64,000 nt of DNA from Chionoecetes opilio (lineage: Eukaryota; Arthropoda; Malacostraca; Decapoda; Majidae): contig JACEEZ010003605.1 in assembly GCA_016584305.1 (NCBI GenBank), positions 30,001 through 94,000 on the forward strand, in the 5' to 3' direction. Positions 20,895 to 34,800 of the stretch are shown one piece after another. Made by a program: the position numbers and the translations under genes. How positions within the stretch are numbered: the stretch's first letter is position 1; the number at the start of each line of letters is the position of its first letter. Under the pieces are notes generated by a model. That model made no database searches. It was given only the letters and a program-made list of their open reading frames with translations, and was not told the origin of the DNA.

Positions 20895-21207
20895 CAGAGG
20901 TCGGCAACCCAGAATTTGAGAAGAGCCAGTTACTTCAAATTTGGCAGAAAAGCAGTGCTGATGAAGCCGCAGTGTAAATTATGAATGGAAATTACGAACA
21001 AGTACAAGTTAATAAGTAAAAATAATTGTCCAAATATTTTCCTTGAGACCTAGGACCTAGGTCACATACACTATTGTACTGCAGCTATCTATGCCAGTAT
21101 TTTATCTCTTCATTTTTTTTAACGATAATTTGGACATTTTTAAGTAGGTGGCAAGAGCCGCACAGGTCTCTTGAAAGGGCTCTGGATCCGCAGGTTGCCG
21201 ACCGCTG
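20895..21207. mobile_element. hAT MITE, 313 bp
   Basis: TIRs CAGAGGTCGGCAACC and GGTTGCCGACCGCTG, flanked by a perfect 8-bp target duplication AGCTAGAC (20887-20894 and 21208-21215). TIR form and TSD length are diagnostic of the hAT superfamily. Inserted in the Harbinger relic. Confidence 0.92.
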
Positions 21208-21431
21208 AGCTAGACAATGATGGCTCTTGTTTTTCACCAACTTTGTGAGAGCAGCCTTGGATAGTGACACTTAAGAGAAGCAATCGACTCACCCTAGAAA
21301 TGAAGGTCATCATAACACTAGTATCTCGCCTTGGGAAGAATGTAATTGTGCAGCAATGATGACTTCGCCCCATCACAGCCTACAATCAGCAAAGCCATCA
21401 GCCAGTCGATAGATGCCTTTTTATACGTAAA

Positions 21432-22303
21432 TGTTACGTGGCTATATCAGGTTCTCTCCGAGGGCCAAAGAAACTGGGATCTCCGGCTTGTGTTTATTTC
21501 CTCTTTAGTTTTACAACTTCCTTTTGTACATACAGAATATATATATCACTGCCCCTTGGCAGCGGCTAGGCACTAGACTCCCAAGTCCTCCTCAGGTACC
21601 AACAGGACAGGGAGCGAGCGTCCCGGTGTGAATGGCTTGAGGCGCGGCGGTGTCTTCAGTGGGCTGGACGCCCAACGGGAGAGGCGGCCAGGAGTCTCAC
21701 CGCGGTTGGCCTCACCACTGAGGCCTCTGCGGCTTGGTGAAGGCATGATGGGGGAGGTAGGTAAAGGCACCGCCAGGAGTGCCTTTAACTGACAGTGTGC
21801 GTGGGCCAGTCGGGGTGTGTAAGGCAGGGAACACCCGCCTTTACCAGCTGCACGGGGATCAGCCACGGCCTCCTGCAAATAGTGGAAGAGAGGAACGGGA
21901 CGGGGAGGACAGGTAGGGAATAACGGAGTGGGAGGAGGTGCTCTCATGGTGACGAGCTGGCGTCAACACCGGAGTAGGGATGGGAGTTGGGTTGCCCTCA
22001 CGGTGACGAGTGAGCGTCGACACCGGAGTAGGGATGGGAGTTGGGTTGCCCTCACGGTGACGAGTGAGCGTCGACACCGGAGTAGGGTTGGGAGTTGGGT
22101 TGCTCTCACAGTGACTGATGGCTGTCTGAACCGGAGTAAGGGAGGTGAGGTGAGGATGAGGAGAGGAAGTCTTGGGGGCTTGGCGCTCCAACCATGACTG
22201 AAGCTCTGTGGCTGGGCGCGCCTTATATACACCTCGCTCCCCTCCAGCGTGGCCGCCATGCCAATCCTTCCCGTGTTCTGCTTGTGGCTGTGTCTTCGTC
22301 ACA
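21432..22303 (-). mobile_element. solo LTR, 872 bp, 5-bp TSD GTAAA
   Basis: The element starts TGTTACGTGG and ends CTTCGTCACA (TG...CA), with GTAAA at 21427-21431 and 22304-22308. On the minus strand a TATA box (GTATATAAGG, 22229-22222) and a poly(A) signal AATAAA (21498-21493) are placed as in an LTR, so the element is minus-oriented. No internal retroelement sequence flanks it, hence a solo LTR from recombination between two LTRs. It contains the 54-bp tandem repeat listed next. Confidence 0.85.
21948..22140. repeat. 54-bp tandem repeat, about 3.5 units, within the solo LTR
   Basis: Units start at 21948, 22002 and 22056 (GGTGACGAGTGAGCGTCGAC ... TTGCCCTCAC), then a diverged partial unit. 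54 bp is a multiple of 3, which explains the open Pro/Thr-rich frame on the minus strand (18-aa repeats); I do not regard that frame as a gene. Confidence 0.9.
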
Positions 22304-22775
22304 GTAAATGTTCTGCAGAGATTCATAAGCTTTTCTACTGCCCAAGACATTGTTGAATGGAACAAGGCATAATTAATGGACATTGCTGACTTCCCAGGAG
22401 TTATTGGTGTCATAGATAGGACATGTAAGAAGTATGGCACCCAAGAAGCATATGTTTGTCATTGAAAAAATTTGTCAACCACTTGTTACAAGTCCTAAAG
22501 ACCTTCCCGTAAACTCAAGCCAGTTGTCCTTCCATCAAGGGTAAACCCGTAACTTATTTAGCAGTTCTCAGTTGATTTGAAAGAAAGGTGACAGGACTAG
22601 CAACAGAATTTGAGTAAAACAAACTATTAACTTTTAAATCCCCATTTATTACAATTATACTAAACCTTAACAACTATCTTAATCCTACAGCCAACATTGA
22701 AACAAAGCAAAAGTAGTGGTCCAGCGTATCAGTTAACATACGTAAAGTAGCATAGTATAGAACACAGTACATTAA

Positions 22776-23403
22776 CCCCTTCACTGCGGATATCAAATTC
22801 ATAGGCCTACCCCCCTGTGCGGCAGGTTTAATTAAAATATAAAATAATTACTGATCATATTTTAAAGTGCCTAAATGAATAGGATGCTCATTCCATACCA
22901 GAAAATCTATGTTTTGTCTTGGTGGAGGCTACCAGCTAAGTGAAGAGTTATGTCAGAGTGCAGCAACAGGGCCGTGACCGTGCTGCCAGACGCACAATGA
23001 AACTACTTACTACTCAGTCTTGACTACTCAGTCTACTCAGTCACAGCTTATTTTGGTACATAAATGCTTCATTCATGCATTCATTCATTCATTCATACTT
23101 CTGTTTTATATCCATCAAGAATATATTAAATATCTTGACTATTTAGCCTCGCCATTGAAGTAGAGGGCGCGGCAGCGTCAACACGTCGTACTGTACCGCT
23201 TGATCTTATTAGTCACACTAACTCACGCAAGCAGAAAAAGATGTTCTATTATATCGCAACACTTGACACTGTTGCCATACAAGCCTATCACAACGAATAT
23301 TTACCCATTAACGCAGTTTAAATACAGAAACCATATATGTACCAGCCGCAGCGAACCCTTAAATAGCTGAGAGACCGTATTTGTACCAGCCGCAGTGAAG
23401 GGG
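22776..23403. mobile_element. piggyBac-type MITE, 628 bp, TTAA TSD
   Basis: Perfect TIRs CCCCTTCACTGCGG / CCGCAGTGAAGGGG flanked by TTAA on both sides (22772-22775, 23404-23407). TTAA target duplication with a CCC start defines the piggyBac superfamily. No coding potential. The flanks 22541-22771 and 23408-24070 show no gene. Confidence 0.9.
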
Positions 23404-24070
23404 TTAAATCCAACACTCAAAAACATAAACCATAAAAAAATACTCAAGTCAGAGGGCAAGCTGCAGACGAATACTCCCTGTACCACCGGTACTACAGGGG
23501 ATGTAGATCCTTCACTGACTAAAGAGGACAAACCTGCCTCCACTTCTCACCTCCTCCTACTCGTGACCTTGGAATGTAGGGAAGAGACTCCCACCAAAAG
23601 AGCCAGTGGCGTGAGTGCGAGAGCCAATCACAAGCCACGGGGGGAGTGGGCTGATCAGGAGCGTCGTTGTGATGGTTTTGACGAGGAACCAACAAGCACT
23701 CAACTACCCTCGAACAGGTTAGAGGCGCTTGCCGGCCTGAGTCTTACGGTGCATTAAGGGAGTAATCTCTCCCCTTGCCACCCAGAGTATAATTTATAAA
23801 ACTGGAATCATGACACACTTAACATATGTCATGGTGCATGACATAGATTTATGATACTCATCTGCCATAACTGTAAATGTAAAACATTTTAAGTAATACA
23901 TATATAGCCAGTTATTAAAATGATAACAATTTTTCTTCACTCCTCAGTCCCAATTCATTTGGATATAGGTTTCCGGCCAAATATTTATACACGTGGTTGC
24001 TGGTGACGTCATGGCAAGAAGGCAAGGAAGGGAGAAAGAGACATACTTTCTCTCTCTCGCCTGACCTAAA

Positions 24071-24545
24071 CCAGACCTAAACATAAATTAAATATAACTT
24101 AAATAAACCTAAAAACTATATGTGGCGATCTGAGGGAAGAAAACATAAGGAAGCTACAAGAGGCCGTGAGACCTATACACTTGGTAGTTCCTGTTACTTA
24201 ACACTATAGCCTACATCCGCCTTCCATCACCATTCATTAAATTGTCTAGCCTCCTTTTAAAACTCCTTATTGACTCCACACTAACCACCTGACCACTGAG
24301 TCCATTCCAGTCATTTAATTATGAACCATTTTTTCCCTATTTCCTTTTTATATCTAAGATTTTCCAGCTTGAATACAGTACTGCTTGTTCTACCCTACTT
24401 ACTAGCCGTAAGAACTTTTCCTACATCTCCTTTATTATATCCCTTTAACCACTTTAAAAAACTTCTATCAGATCGCCCCTCAGATCGCCAAAGATAGTTT
24501 TTAGGTTTAGGTTAAGTTATATTTAAATTATGTTTAGGTCTGGTT
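24071..24545 (-). mobile_element. inverted-repeat unit with LINE C 3' fragment in the loop
   Basis: AGACCTAAACATAAATTAAA ... GTGGCGATCTGAGGG (24071-24137) is repeated in reverse as CCCCTCAGATCGCC ... AATTATGTTTAGGTCT (24477-24541). Between them (24138-24476) is a minus-strand LINE C/CR1-type 3' end (AAACATAAGGAAGCTACAAG is its tail). Confidence 0.65.
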
Positions 24546-24649
24546 TAAGTTAGGTTAGGTTTAGGATAGGTTTGTGTTAGGTTTTGTAGTTATTTAGGTT
24601 AAACAAGCGTCCGCAGGACGATTTACAAAGGGGGCCGATTTTAGCCCAA

Positions 24650-24915
24650 CACCGGTACTATCAGGGAACTATGGTGTTTTTCAAGTGAAAAAGGCGAACC
24701 TATAGTAAAGATTCATATCTTCATATAAGTGGTGTGGTGTCATGTGTTTTTGCGACAGGTTACCGTAAACCGTACCGTAGCCTATCCACATTTAAGCTTT
24801 GGCCTACCAGTAGCCTACCGTATTTTTGGGGTCGACTTATACGGCAAGTATAGGCCTAACCCGTAATCTTGAGCTAATAATCTTGAGGTCGACTCTTGTA
24901 CGCTGCCATTTACGG
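24650..24915 (-). mobile_element. T-family element fragment (pogo-like MITE)
   Basis: From its end at 24915 (TACCGTAAATGGCAGCG on the minus strand) it matches 30722-31020 for about 270 bp, then diverges near the word ACCGGTACTATCAGGG. Confidence 0.6.
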
Positions 24916-25078
24916 TATGTATTTTCATTGATAGGACAGTATTTACTACACACACTGGGGACCTGAATGTCGCAGTACGGAAATTACCAGATCCGCATAT
25001 CTGTGGATTTTTGTGTAAATATATTTTAAACCAAATGTCACTACCTTCAAGAACATTCACCGACATGTCGCACAGTCT

Positions 25079-25327
25079 CTTGCACTGTCAAAGCAGGAAA
25101 TGCTCCTTTCACACAACAAGAAAGCTTCAAACTTCCATCTTACACAAGGCGACATAATCTATGCTGTAAATGCTCCTTCTTCTAAGTTACAGAATGGATT
25201 TGAAGGACTCTTAGAGTAAGAAATTGCCAAGGAACACGGCAATAACGTCAGACTCCTTAACCTCAGTGACTCTACTGAGCGTGTTGCACACCTTGACCAA
25301 CTCAAACTTAAGTCTCTCGAGGTCTAG
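25079..25327 (+). pseudogene. Ty3/Gypsy integrase C-terminal fragment
   Basis: The frame has QGDIIYAVNAPSSKLQNGFE, GLLE, an in-frame TAA, then EIAKEHGNNVRLLNLSDSTE, RVAHLDQLKLKSLEV and TAG. The pattern (G.I.Y..N.P..KL..G.EG...V...NNV.L.+L..G.....H..+LK) is the chromodomain-like tail of Gypsy integrases. A purine-rich tract and an LTR follow, so this is the 3' end of a 5'-truncated Gypsy element. Confidence 0.7.
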
Positions 25328-25610
25328 ACATGGACAGTCCTCTCGCTACTTCTCCTCCTGCCCTTTCTTCCTCTTCTCACTGTCCCTACTCTTTTCGCAA
25401 TAGGATGTACATTTTTTGGGGGTTTATTTCTCTTTATTTATGTTCATTGCTACATTATTATTGCCTTGCATGGCCAAATATACATTATTTCTTTAGTGTC
25501 TTCTCCCATTTGCTGGTCACCTCCTGGGGTTGTCCTATTTTCTCGTTTTTTGTTGCCTGCTTGCAAATTGAGGACAAATCGCGGGACGTGGCCGAGCATT
25601 TATAGGGAGA

Positions 25611-25812
25611 TGTAACCGTCGTATGTTTGAATGAACTGTACAGCCCACCCGGGCGACCAGTCAGTGTTCAGCAGGCGCCCGGCAGGCATAGTCTGCGGCA
25701 CATGTCTCCGGTGTTGCTCCTAATAAGATTGTCCCTTTCACCTGATAAACCAAGAAACTGAGCTATTTCTCATAACTCGACTCCATTGTAAGCTACCAAC
25801 ACCCACAGAACA
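25611..25812 (+). mobile_element. probable Gypsy 3' LTR, ~200 bp
   Basis: A purine tract TATAGGGAGA directly precedes TGTAACCGTC, the expected polypurine-tract/LTR junction. The right end is ambiguous (..CCCACA at 25807 or ..GAACA at 25812) because LINE D' sequence begins within a few bases. AATAAG at about 25720 may serve as poly(A) signal. There is no 5' LTR in the window. Confidence 0.55.
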
Positions 25813-25814
25813 TC

Positions 25815-26440
25815 TACAAACGGACTTTCATAAGATATCAGCCTGGAGTCAAAGGTGGGAAACAGAGTTTAATGCAGGGAAATGTAAATTGATGAAATTT
25901 GGGAAGAGTAAAAGGAGACAAACGTGGCATTACTGAATGGGAATTGAGTGGAATAGAAAAATAAAAGAAGGAAAAGACCTGGCGATAATGGTCACCACAT
26001 AAAATGAAAGATATAAGAAAGATTGAAAGACTACAAAGGGCAGCAACAAAGATGGTCCCAAGTTTGAGAGATTTATTGTACGAGGAAAGACGGTCAAAAT
26101 TAAATATTCCAGCCTTGGAGAAAAGAAGGGAAAGAAGTCATTTGATTGATGTGTTCAGGGTTTTCAAGGGACTGGAGAATGTTGACACAGAGGACATATT
26201 TTTATGAGACATAAAGAGATACGAGAGGTCATGGGAAGATGTTGAAAAGGACCACATGTGAGAGAGATATTAAGAAATAAATATAGCTTCTCATACAGAT
26301 CAGTAATTGAACTGTGGAATAACCGGGATATAGAGATAATACATGCCGAGAATATTCACGACTTAAAAGCCAATCTAGATAATAGTTTTGGAGACGGGAC
26401 AGTACAAGCTTAACTCTTTTCCTGTACATCACAACTAGAT
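25815..26440 (+). mobile_element. LINE D' (CR1-like) 3' fragment
   Basis: Frames: HKISAWSQRWETEFNAGKCK, later WSPHKMKDIRKIERLQRAAT, SLRDLLYEERRSKLNIPALE, RRERSHLIDVFRVFKGLENV, and SVIELWNNRDIEIIHAENIH before the 3' end CAACTAGATGAACACACAC. These are the RT thumb and C-terminal domain. There is a deletion between the palm and IRKIERLQ and several stops. Confidence 0.75.
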
Positions 26441-26464
26441 GAACACACACACACTCACACTCAC

Positions 26465-26680
26465 CACATGGGTCTAAAGCCATGAAAGAGGGTAAGAACC
26501 AATGGCAACAACAACAATGCAAGGCTTAGAAGGGAGTGAGCCAACAGATAGGCAAGATAAGTGGATTGGTTGCCATCACTAACCCATCCCATCCTTGTCA
26601 TGCTATCAGTCCAGGGCCACAATATCTCCCTCCAGCAGATCCCTTTTTCACACCAGCGGTCCTCCATGGCTTTCCAAAAC
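26465..26680 (-). CDS. exon c of an unidentified host gene (216 bp), hydrophobic segment
   Basis: Minus-strand acceptor CTCTTTTTTTCAAG before 26680 and donor GTGAGT after 26465. The 216-bp exon is phase 2 at both ends: 1 base, 71 codons, 2 bases. It encodes FWKAMEDRWCEKGICWREIL, WPWTDSMTRMGWVSDGNQST (an N-glycosylation motif NQS is included), then YLAYLLAHSLLSLALLLLPL and VLTLFHGFRPM. The second half is a convincing transmembrane helix. Its phase fits exon b at 36431-36571. If not spliced, the frame ends in TGA at 26463-26461. Family unknown to me. Confidence 0.6.
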
Positions 26681-27354
26681 CTTGAAAAAAAGAGGTGTGC
26701 ATTAATAGGGTGGAAAATTTATGAATAGCTTTACCTATAATTTCATTTTTGTAGTGGGAATATAACACTGATTTACTTTCATCAAACTGCTATGTAATTT
26801 TACTGATGGTGCTATGAAGTGAGATTTATGTATTTTTCACTGTGTGGATATGCAAGATATTCAGTTATTTGTCACTTTAGGAAACTGTGAAGGGTTAACA
26901 AAGCAGATTGAAATAGAACGTGAATAAAGTGCAATTCATTTGAAAGTACAGTGGTGATCCGCTATTATAAATTTTTGTTTTATGAATTTTCGCATGACGA
27001 ACAGTATTAATTAATAAAAAAAAAAATCTATAATGCATATTAAACGCTATTAAAAGTGCAGAGCAGGTTCGTCCCTCAAAATCTTCCGAGATCTCATAAT
27101 CATGAAAAATTCCTAAGTTGGATGGGTAGCTACTTGATAAGTAAAGTCAGTTAATTTTCCATTTGAGGTTAGGTTCCCGGAAAATGTAATTTTTAGTCCT
27201 GGACTAAATGGGGAATTGAAGTGTCCGTTGCTTGAAAAAGTCCATTGCTTAGTATTCATTTCCCCCCCTATAATGCAGTACTATATAATTACAGTACTAT
27301 AGTAAATACAATAGATACAATATATAAATAGTAAATATAATAGTAAATAATAGT

Positions 27355-28395
27355 ACACAGCGCGCCAAAGCATTGTTCGCGACATCATAACACAGCGCTT
27401 CCATACGGGAATTCAGAAAATGTACTCTATGGCAGCCTACTGACTTCCGAGAGAGATATCTTACATATGGCAGCTTGTTTAAGGCACGGGCAGTCCATCA
27501 AGACCGTTGAGGAATGTTCAGATGCCACTTGTCAATCATAGACGAAGCATTTCAAAAAGTATCGCCTTCCTTCCCGCTAGTAATTTGAACAGACGCGCAT
27601 TGGTATGTCTATCATTATTTTCATAATGAGTGGCAAGAAAGACCTAACAAAAGAGCAAATTAAAGTTATTGTATCTCTACACAAGGCAGAGAGGCCAGTG
27701 GAAGAAATATCAAGGATTGTGGATGTTACGAGGAGATGTGTGCATAAGTGGGTGGAAAGTTTCACGGTGAGTTGCATCGTCGCGACAGCCGCGACACCAG
27801 AACATTATAAGTGGCCAGGGCGAGGGTGTAAAACATCAGCAAGCACCCTAAATGTCATGAAACGTCAAGTGGATGCCCATCCTCAATTAAGAGCAAGAAA
27901 AATATTGCGATATGACTTTTACATCCTCGCCCTGGCCACTTATAATGTTCTGGTGTCGCGGCTGTCGCGACGATGCAACTCACCGTGAAACTTTCCACCC
28001 ACTTATGCACACATCTCCTCGTAACATCCACAATCCTTGATATTTCTTCCACTGGCCTCTCTGCCTTGTGTAGAGATACAATAACTTTAATTTGCTCTTT
28101 TGTTAGGTCTTTCTTGCCACTCATTATGAAAATAATGATAGACATACCAATGCGCGTCTGTTCAAATTACTCGCGGGAAGGAAGGCGATACTTTTTGAAA
28201 TGCTTCGTCTATGATTGACAAGTGGCATCTGAACATTCCTCAACGGTCTTGATGGACTGCCCGTGCCTTAAACAAGCTGCCATATGTAAGATATCTCTCT
28301 CGGAAGTCAGTAGGCTGCCATAGAGTACATTTTCTGAATTCCCGTATGGAAGCGCTGTGTTATGATGTCGCGAACAATGCTTTGGCGCGCTGTGT
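27355..28395. repeat. near-perfect palindrome, 479-bp arms, 83-bp loop
   Basis: The left arm 27355-27833 and right arm 27917-28395 are inverted copies with only a few differences (for example CCCGCTAG versus CCCGCGAG). The loop 27834-27916 continues the protein frame of the left arm only. Flanking sequence on both sides is AT-rich with ATAGTAAATA repeats. Confidence 0.95.
27626..27900 (+). pseudogene. Tc1/mariner-pogo transposase N-terminal HTH, duplicated in inverse
   Basis: MSGKKDLTKEQIKVIVSLHK, then AERPVEEISRIVDVTRRCVH and KWVESF form a helix-turn-helix of Tc1/pogo type. In the loop the frame goes on to STLNVMKRQVDAHPQLRARK, the second DNA-binding half. The same HTH is encoded on the minus strand by the other arm (28122-27920). 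The catalytic domain is absent on both sides. Confidence 0.75.
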
Positions 28396-28457
28396 ATAAT
28401 AGTAAATAATAGTCAAAATAATAGTAAATACAATATAAATAGTACACAGTGGTATAC

Positions 28458-30300
28458 AGTACCCTCCTGAGTTTCACGCTATCCGAGTTTCGCGATCCTC
28501 GAGTTTCGCGCCGAGTCCTAAATTCTTACCATCCCGACTTTCACGCTGCTTCGTATACGTACGGAACACGTCTTCCTACCGTTGGCGTCACGCGCGCTGC
28601 CTTAGACCAGGGTTGCCAGGTGGCTGCCAATTTTTTCAATCAAGTGAAGAAATTTCCAAGAGAAAAATATATAAATAAACAATTTTCTACCGGTAGGCGG
28701 TAGTAAAACCTACCAATTTTCTCGGTAGGCGGTGGTCCGAGTGTTTTTCTGTTGCTGTTCCCATGTTCTTTGGCGTATCGTACAAATTTTAGCTTGTATG
28801 CGATACTATTAGTAAATTGTTTTGATGAATTCGCCATGGGTGATCATTTTCAGGACTGAAAAGAGCTTGTGATACATGTGACAGCCTGGTGGTAAATGAT
28901 ACATCAACACCAGCAGACGATAGAAGGCGCTAGTGACAAAAACAAAGACAATTTTTCTCCTTTGTTACATTTTTGCTAAGAAGATTTCTGATTATTACAT
29001 TTGTGTTTAATGCTACTTTGACTCATAATTTTTCAAATGAACAAAGAAAAATAACTCACTAACTCAATCTCCTGGCCAAGCAGCCATTTCAGTGAGAGCC
29101 ATCAGACAATTTTAAGAAGTTCCCCATTAGATATCCGTTATGATCTGGAACCTTTTTTACATACTGGGTTTCCAAGAGTTTAAGAATTTCTTACATTTCC
29201 ACATCAATATCACTTAGCACTGAAACTTAATATGACTTACCACTGTGACTCATTTTTATATAATCTCTCTTCACATAGCAATTTTCCCTCAAAACTAACC
29301 ACTGCCCATTAAATTAACCTTTTAAATTAAATTTAACCCTTTAAATTCGGGCAATGGGTAGTGAGATTTAAGCAAACTATTTGATTACTTACGTATTTCC
29401 CTTTTTATATAGTGGTGATTATCATTCTGAACCTTCTTACCTGGAAACCTCTGAGGGTTTTGAGTGCTGGAAGAAGACAGCACTGGAAGTTAGAAGAAGT
29501 GAGTCAGCACTTGTATGATGGGAGAGATGGAGGGTCTTGTAGTGGACTCTGTGAGACATGACAGAACATAGCAAACATGAAGCTTGTTACATATTGAGCC
29601 ACGATAGGCAGTGCTTCACATATACATTATGATTTTTTACCACCAGGTTCTTTACCCAATATTTTCATGCATTTGGGAACAACCAAACACCAAAACACTG
29701 CTAAAACAATTGTCTAATTGAATTTTCAGGTAAAGGTACAATGCTTGCTTGCACTTAACGAATGACTGATGACACAACTAGGCAAATAAATACATAGCAT
29801 TTACCAAATGAAAATTTGCTAATATGTGACTTGAATACAGAATGGAAACAAAATTGGTTCTGGGCAGGCATAATACAATACATTTTTTGCCAAAATTCAC
29901 CCATTTTTTGTAATAAACCAGTAGCGATGATAGTCTTAGTGGTAGCCGTGGTAGTAGAAGCCTATACATACAGTGACTTCCTGCTCATGCTCAACATACA
30001 TTTTACGGGAATAGGTAGGCTTACCCTTAGACTTTATCATTTATATGTTTATGTATTTTCGGCCTTATGTTATCCCATAGAGTGTTTACCGGATATATTC
30101 ATGCCATTTTCATGCTGCAGACAGTCAAGGGGAGAGAAATTAAAGCCTGATTATGTTTTCTCAATGTTTATAAGATTGGTATAGCATGGTATGCTGCGGC
30201 CATTTTGACTAACATGCTTACATAGAGCAGCCTTGAACTCGTAACTCGGCCAGTAAAGGAGAAACTTTGAACTCTTAACTCGGCCAGGAGTGGAGAAACT
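28458..30300. other. stretch without a recognised gene
   Basis: It starts with a TIR-like end (TACAGTACCCTCCTGAGTTTC, 28457) with no partner found. 28780-28830 resembles the R family (TTAGCTTGTATGCGATA). 30040-30090 shares about 50 bp in inverse with 35170-35225 (CCCATAGAGTGTTTACCGGATA). The rest is AT-rich intron-like sequence. Confidence 0.5.
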
Positions 30301-30721
30301 AAGTTTTGTGTAAACCTAATGAGTATATATATATATATATCTATTTATACAAATGGCCTTCTGTCAAACAAAAGGGGTGGCACACAATAAAAGCAGGTTG
30401 CCCACTTCTTGTTTTCATTGGAAATGACACTACCAGGGGAAGAATCCCATATAATGAATCTCTGCCCTCGTCCCTTTTTGTTGTCTCTTACAAAATGCGG
30501 GGAATTGGGAGACACACTCTACGTGCTATGTCTCACGGCTGGCCATATGGTTAGCCATTCACACTGACTGCACCACAGAGTAGTGTAGATCAGAGCTCTT
30601 CAAACAATTTCAAGTCGTCCACCCCTAGTGGTGATTTGATAAGAGCAGTCCATAGACTATATGAGTCCTGTTTATTTTTTTCTTCTAAATTCCAAGCCTT
30701 CAAATTTACAATCTACAATTA

Positions 30722-31020
30722 CCGTAAATGGCGGCGTATAAGTCGACCAGGCGTACAAGTCAACCCCCAAGATTATTAGCTCAAGATTACGGGTTAGGCC
30801 TATACTTGCCATATAAGTCGGCCCCAAAAATACGGTAGGCTTCTGGTAGGCCAAAGCTTGAATGTGGATAAGGCTTAGGCTACAGTATACGGTAACCTGT
30901 CGCAAAAACACATAACACCACACCTCTTATATGAAGTTATGAATCTTTATTATAGGTCCCCGCCTCTTGTTTTCACTTGAAAAACACCATAGTCCCCTGA
31001 TAGTACCGCTACATACTGTA
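30722..31020 (+). mobile_element. T-family element (pogo-like), left part
   Basis: TA|CCGTAAATGGCGGCGTATAA at 30720; internal match to 24915-24650 in inverse. The right terminus is not clear; GTATAAGTTGACCCCTAG at 31300-31320 may be its remnant. Confidence 0.6.
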
Positions 31021-31339
31021 TATTATAGTAAAACACGGTAGTACCTATGACTGGACTGCACTGACCGGTGCCCTCCGAAGCTCCGTCATTTGCATTCGCC
31101 AGTGTTTACAATCATTGTATCAGCTGTTGGAAACAGCTGTGGGTGAAACTGCCGCTAAACGTCTTCTCCAGTTGTCGCTGTTGCTCTGGAAGTGGTGCAT
31201 ATTGTAGTTGTCTGACTGGAGTTAGGGTAAGTGGTATACAGCAATTGTTAGTAGTGCTGATCCACTTCTTTATCACTCGGTGGTAAAGGTTCGCATTTTA
31301 TACTTGCCGTATAAGTTGACCCCTAGTTATGGAGAGATT

Positions 31340-31515
31340 TTTTCAGGCTCAAAGAGTCGACTGTAAAAGACAGACTCAAAAATGCCGAGTGTAAACCAAG
31401 AGATGCAGTTATAACTCGGCAACATGCCGAGATACATAATTTTTTGCCGACTGTCTTTGCCTTGCTGAGTTATATAAAATTCTGAGTTATACAATGCCGA
31501 GTTATAAGGGTTTTA
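31340..31515. mobile_element. right end of a Tigger-like element
   Basis: Words CCGAGTGTAAACCAAGAGATG, CTTTGCCTTGCTGAGTTATA and CCGAGTTATAAGGGTTTTAG match the right part of the element at 61983-63462 (62870-62960 and 63395-63462). The left end is missing. Confidence 0.65.
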
Positions 31516-31530
31516 GTGTGTATATAAAAA

Positions 31531-32615
<1,085 letters not shown>

Positions 32616-32617
32616 TA

Positions 32618-34380
<1,763 letters not shown>

Positions 34381-34800
34381 GCTGGCAATGGTGCTCTCCG
34401 GCACATTTAAGGCTTTATCAGTACTGCTAAAACTTACAGTTTTGTGAATAACCATTTAGTGCTTAACGGTCAAATATTAGTTATTCAAAATTTCTTGGCC
34501 TGAACAGCTGTTAAGGTTCAGTGACAAATTTGTGTATGCAGCCCCTGACGTCATAACAAACTAATCTCCAAGCCCTCGCTAGGTCTGGCCACGACTGGCT
34601 GCAGCCATGTTAAACCTAGTGCGATAGACATGTTTATGAATACATATAGGTGTCTTGCACGTGACGTCACAGCTCTTGTTGTGGCTGCGACAGACCCGGC
34701 TTCAAGCCACATGCCGCCCGTCGGAGCGAGCTGGAGGACCAACAAACTCCACTTGCCGCCCGTGTTTGCCAGCTTATGGTAATTTTCCCCTAACAAATAT

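Larger units (their letters stand above)
20597..22540 (+). pseudogene. PIF/Harbinger element with broken transposase
   Basis: It begins with GGCTGTATTC, the usual start of Harbinger TIRs. Transposase pieces on + strand: near 21300 EMKVIITL, then CSNDDFAPSQPTISKAISQS (HTH), IDAFLY up to 21431; after an inserted LTR, VLQRFISFSTAQDIVEWNKA, a stop, then DIADFPGVIGVIDRT (22375-22420, the first DDE Asp region) and EAYVCH to about 22530. Removing the LTR and one copy of its target duplication makes the frame continuous across the site. Internal stops make it dead. No right TIR is found. Confidence 0.75.

Noticed and set aside
21859..22440. 193-aa Pro/Thr repeat ORF on the minus strand
   Set aside because: It crosses the solo LTR border at 22303; open only because the 54-bp repeat is a multiple of three.
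26461..26667. 68-aa ORF as a stand-alone small gene starting at the internal ATG
   Set aside because: Splice sites on both sides and phase agreement with the exon at 36431-36571 make an internal exon more likely.
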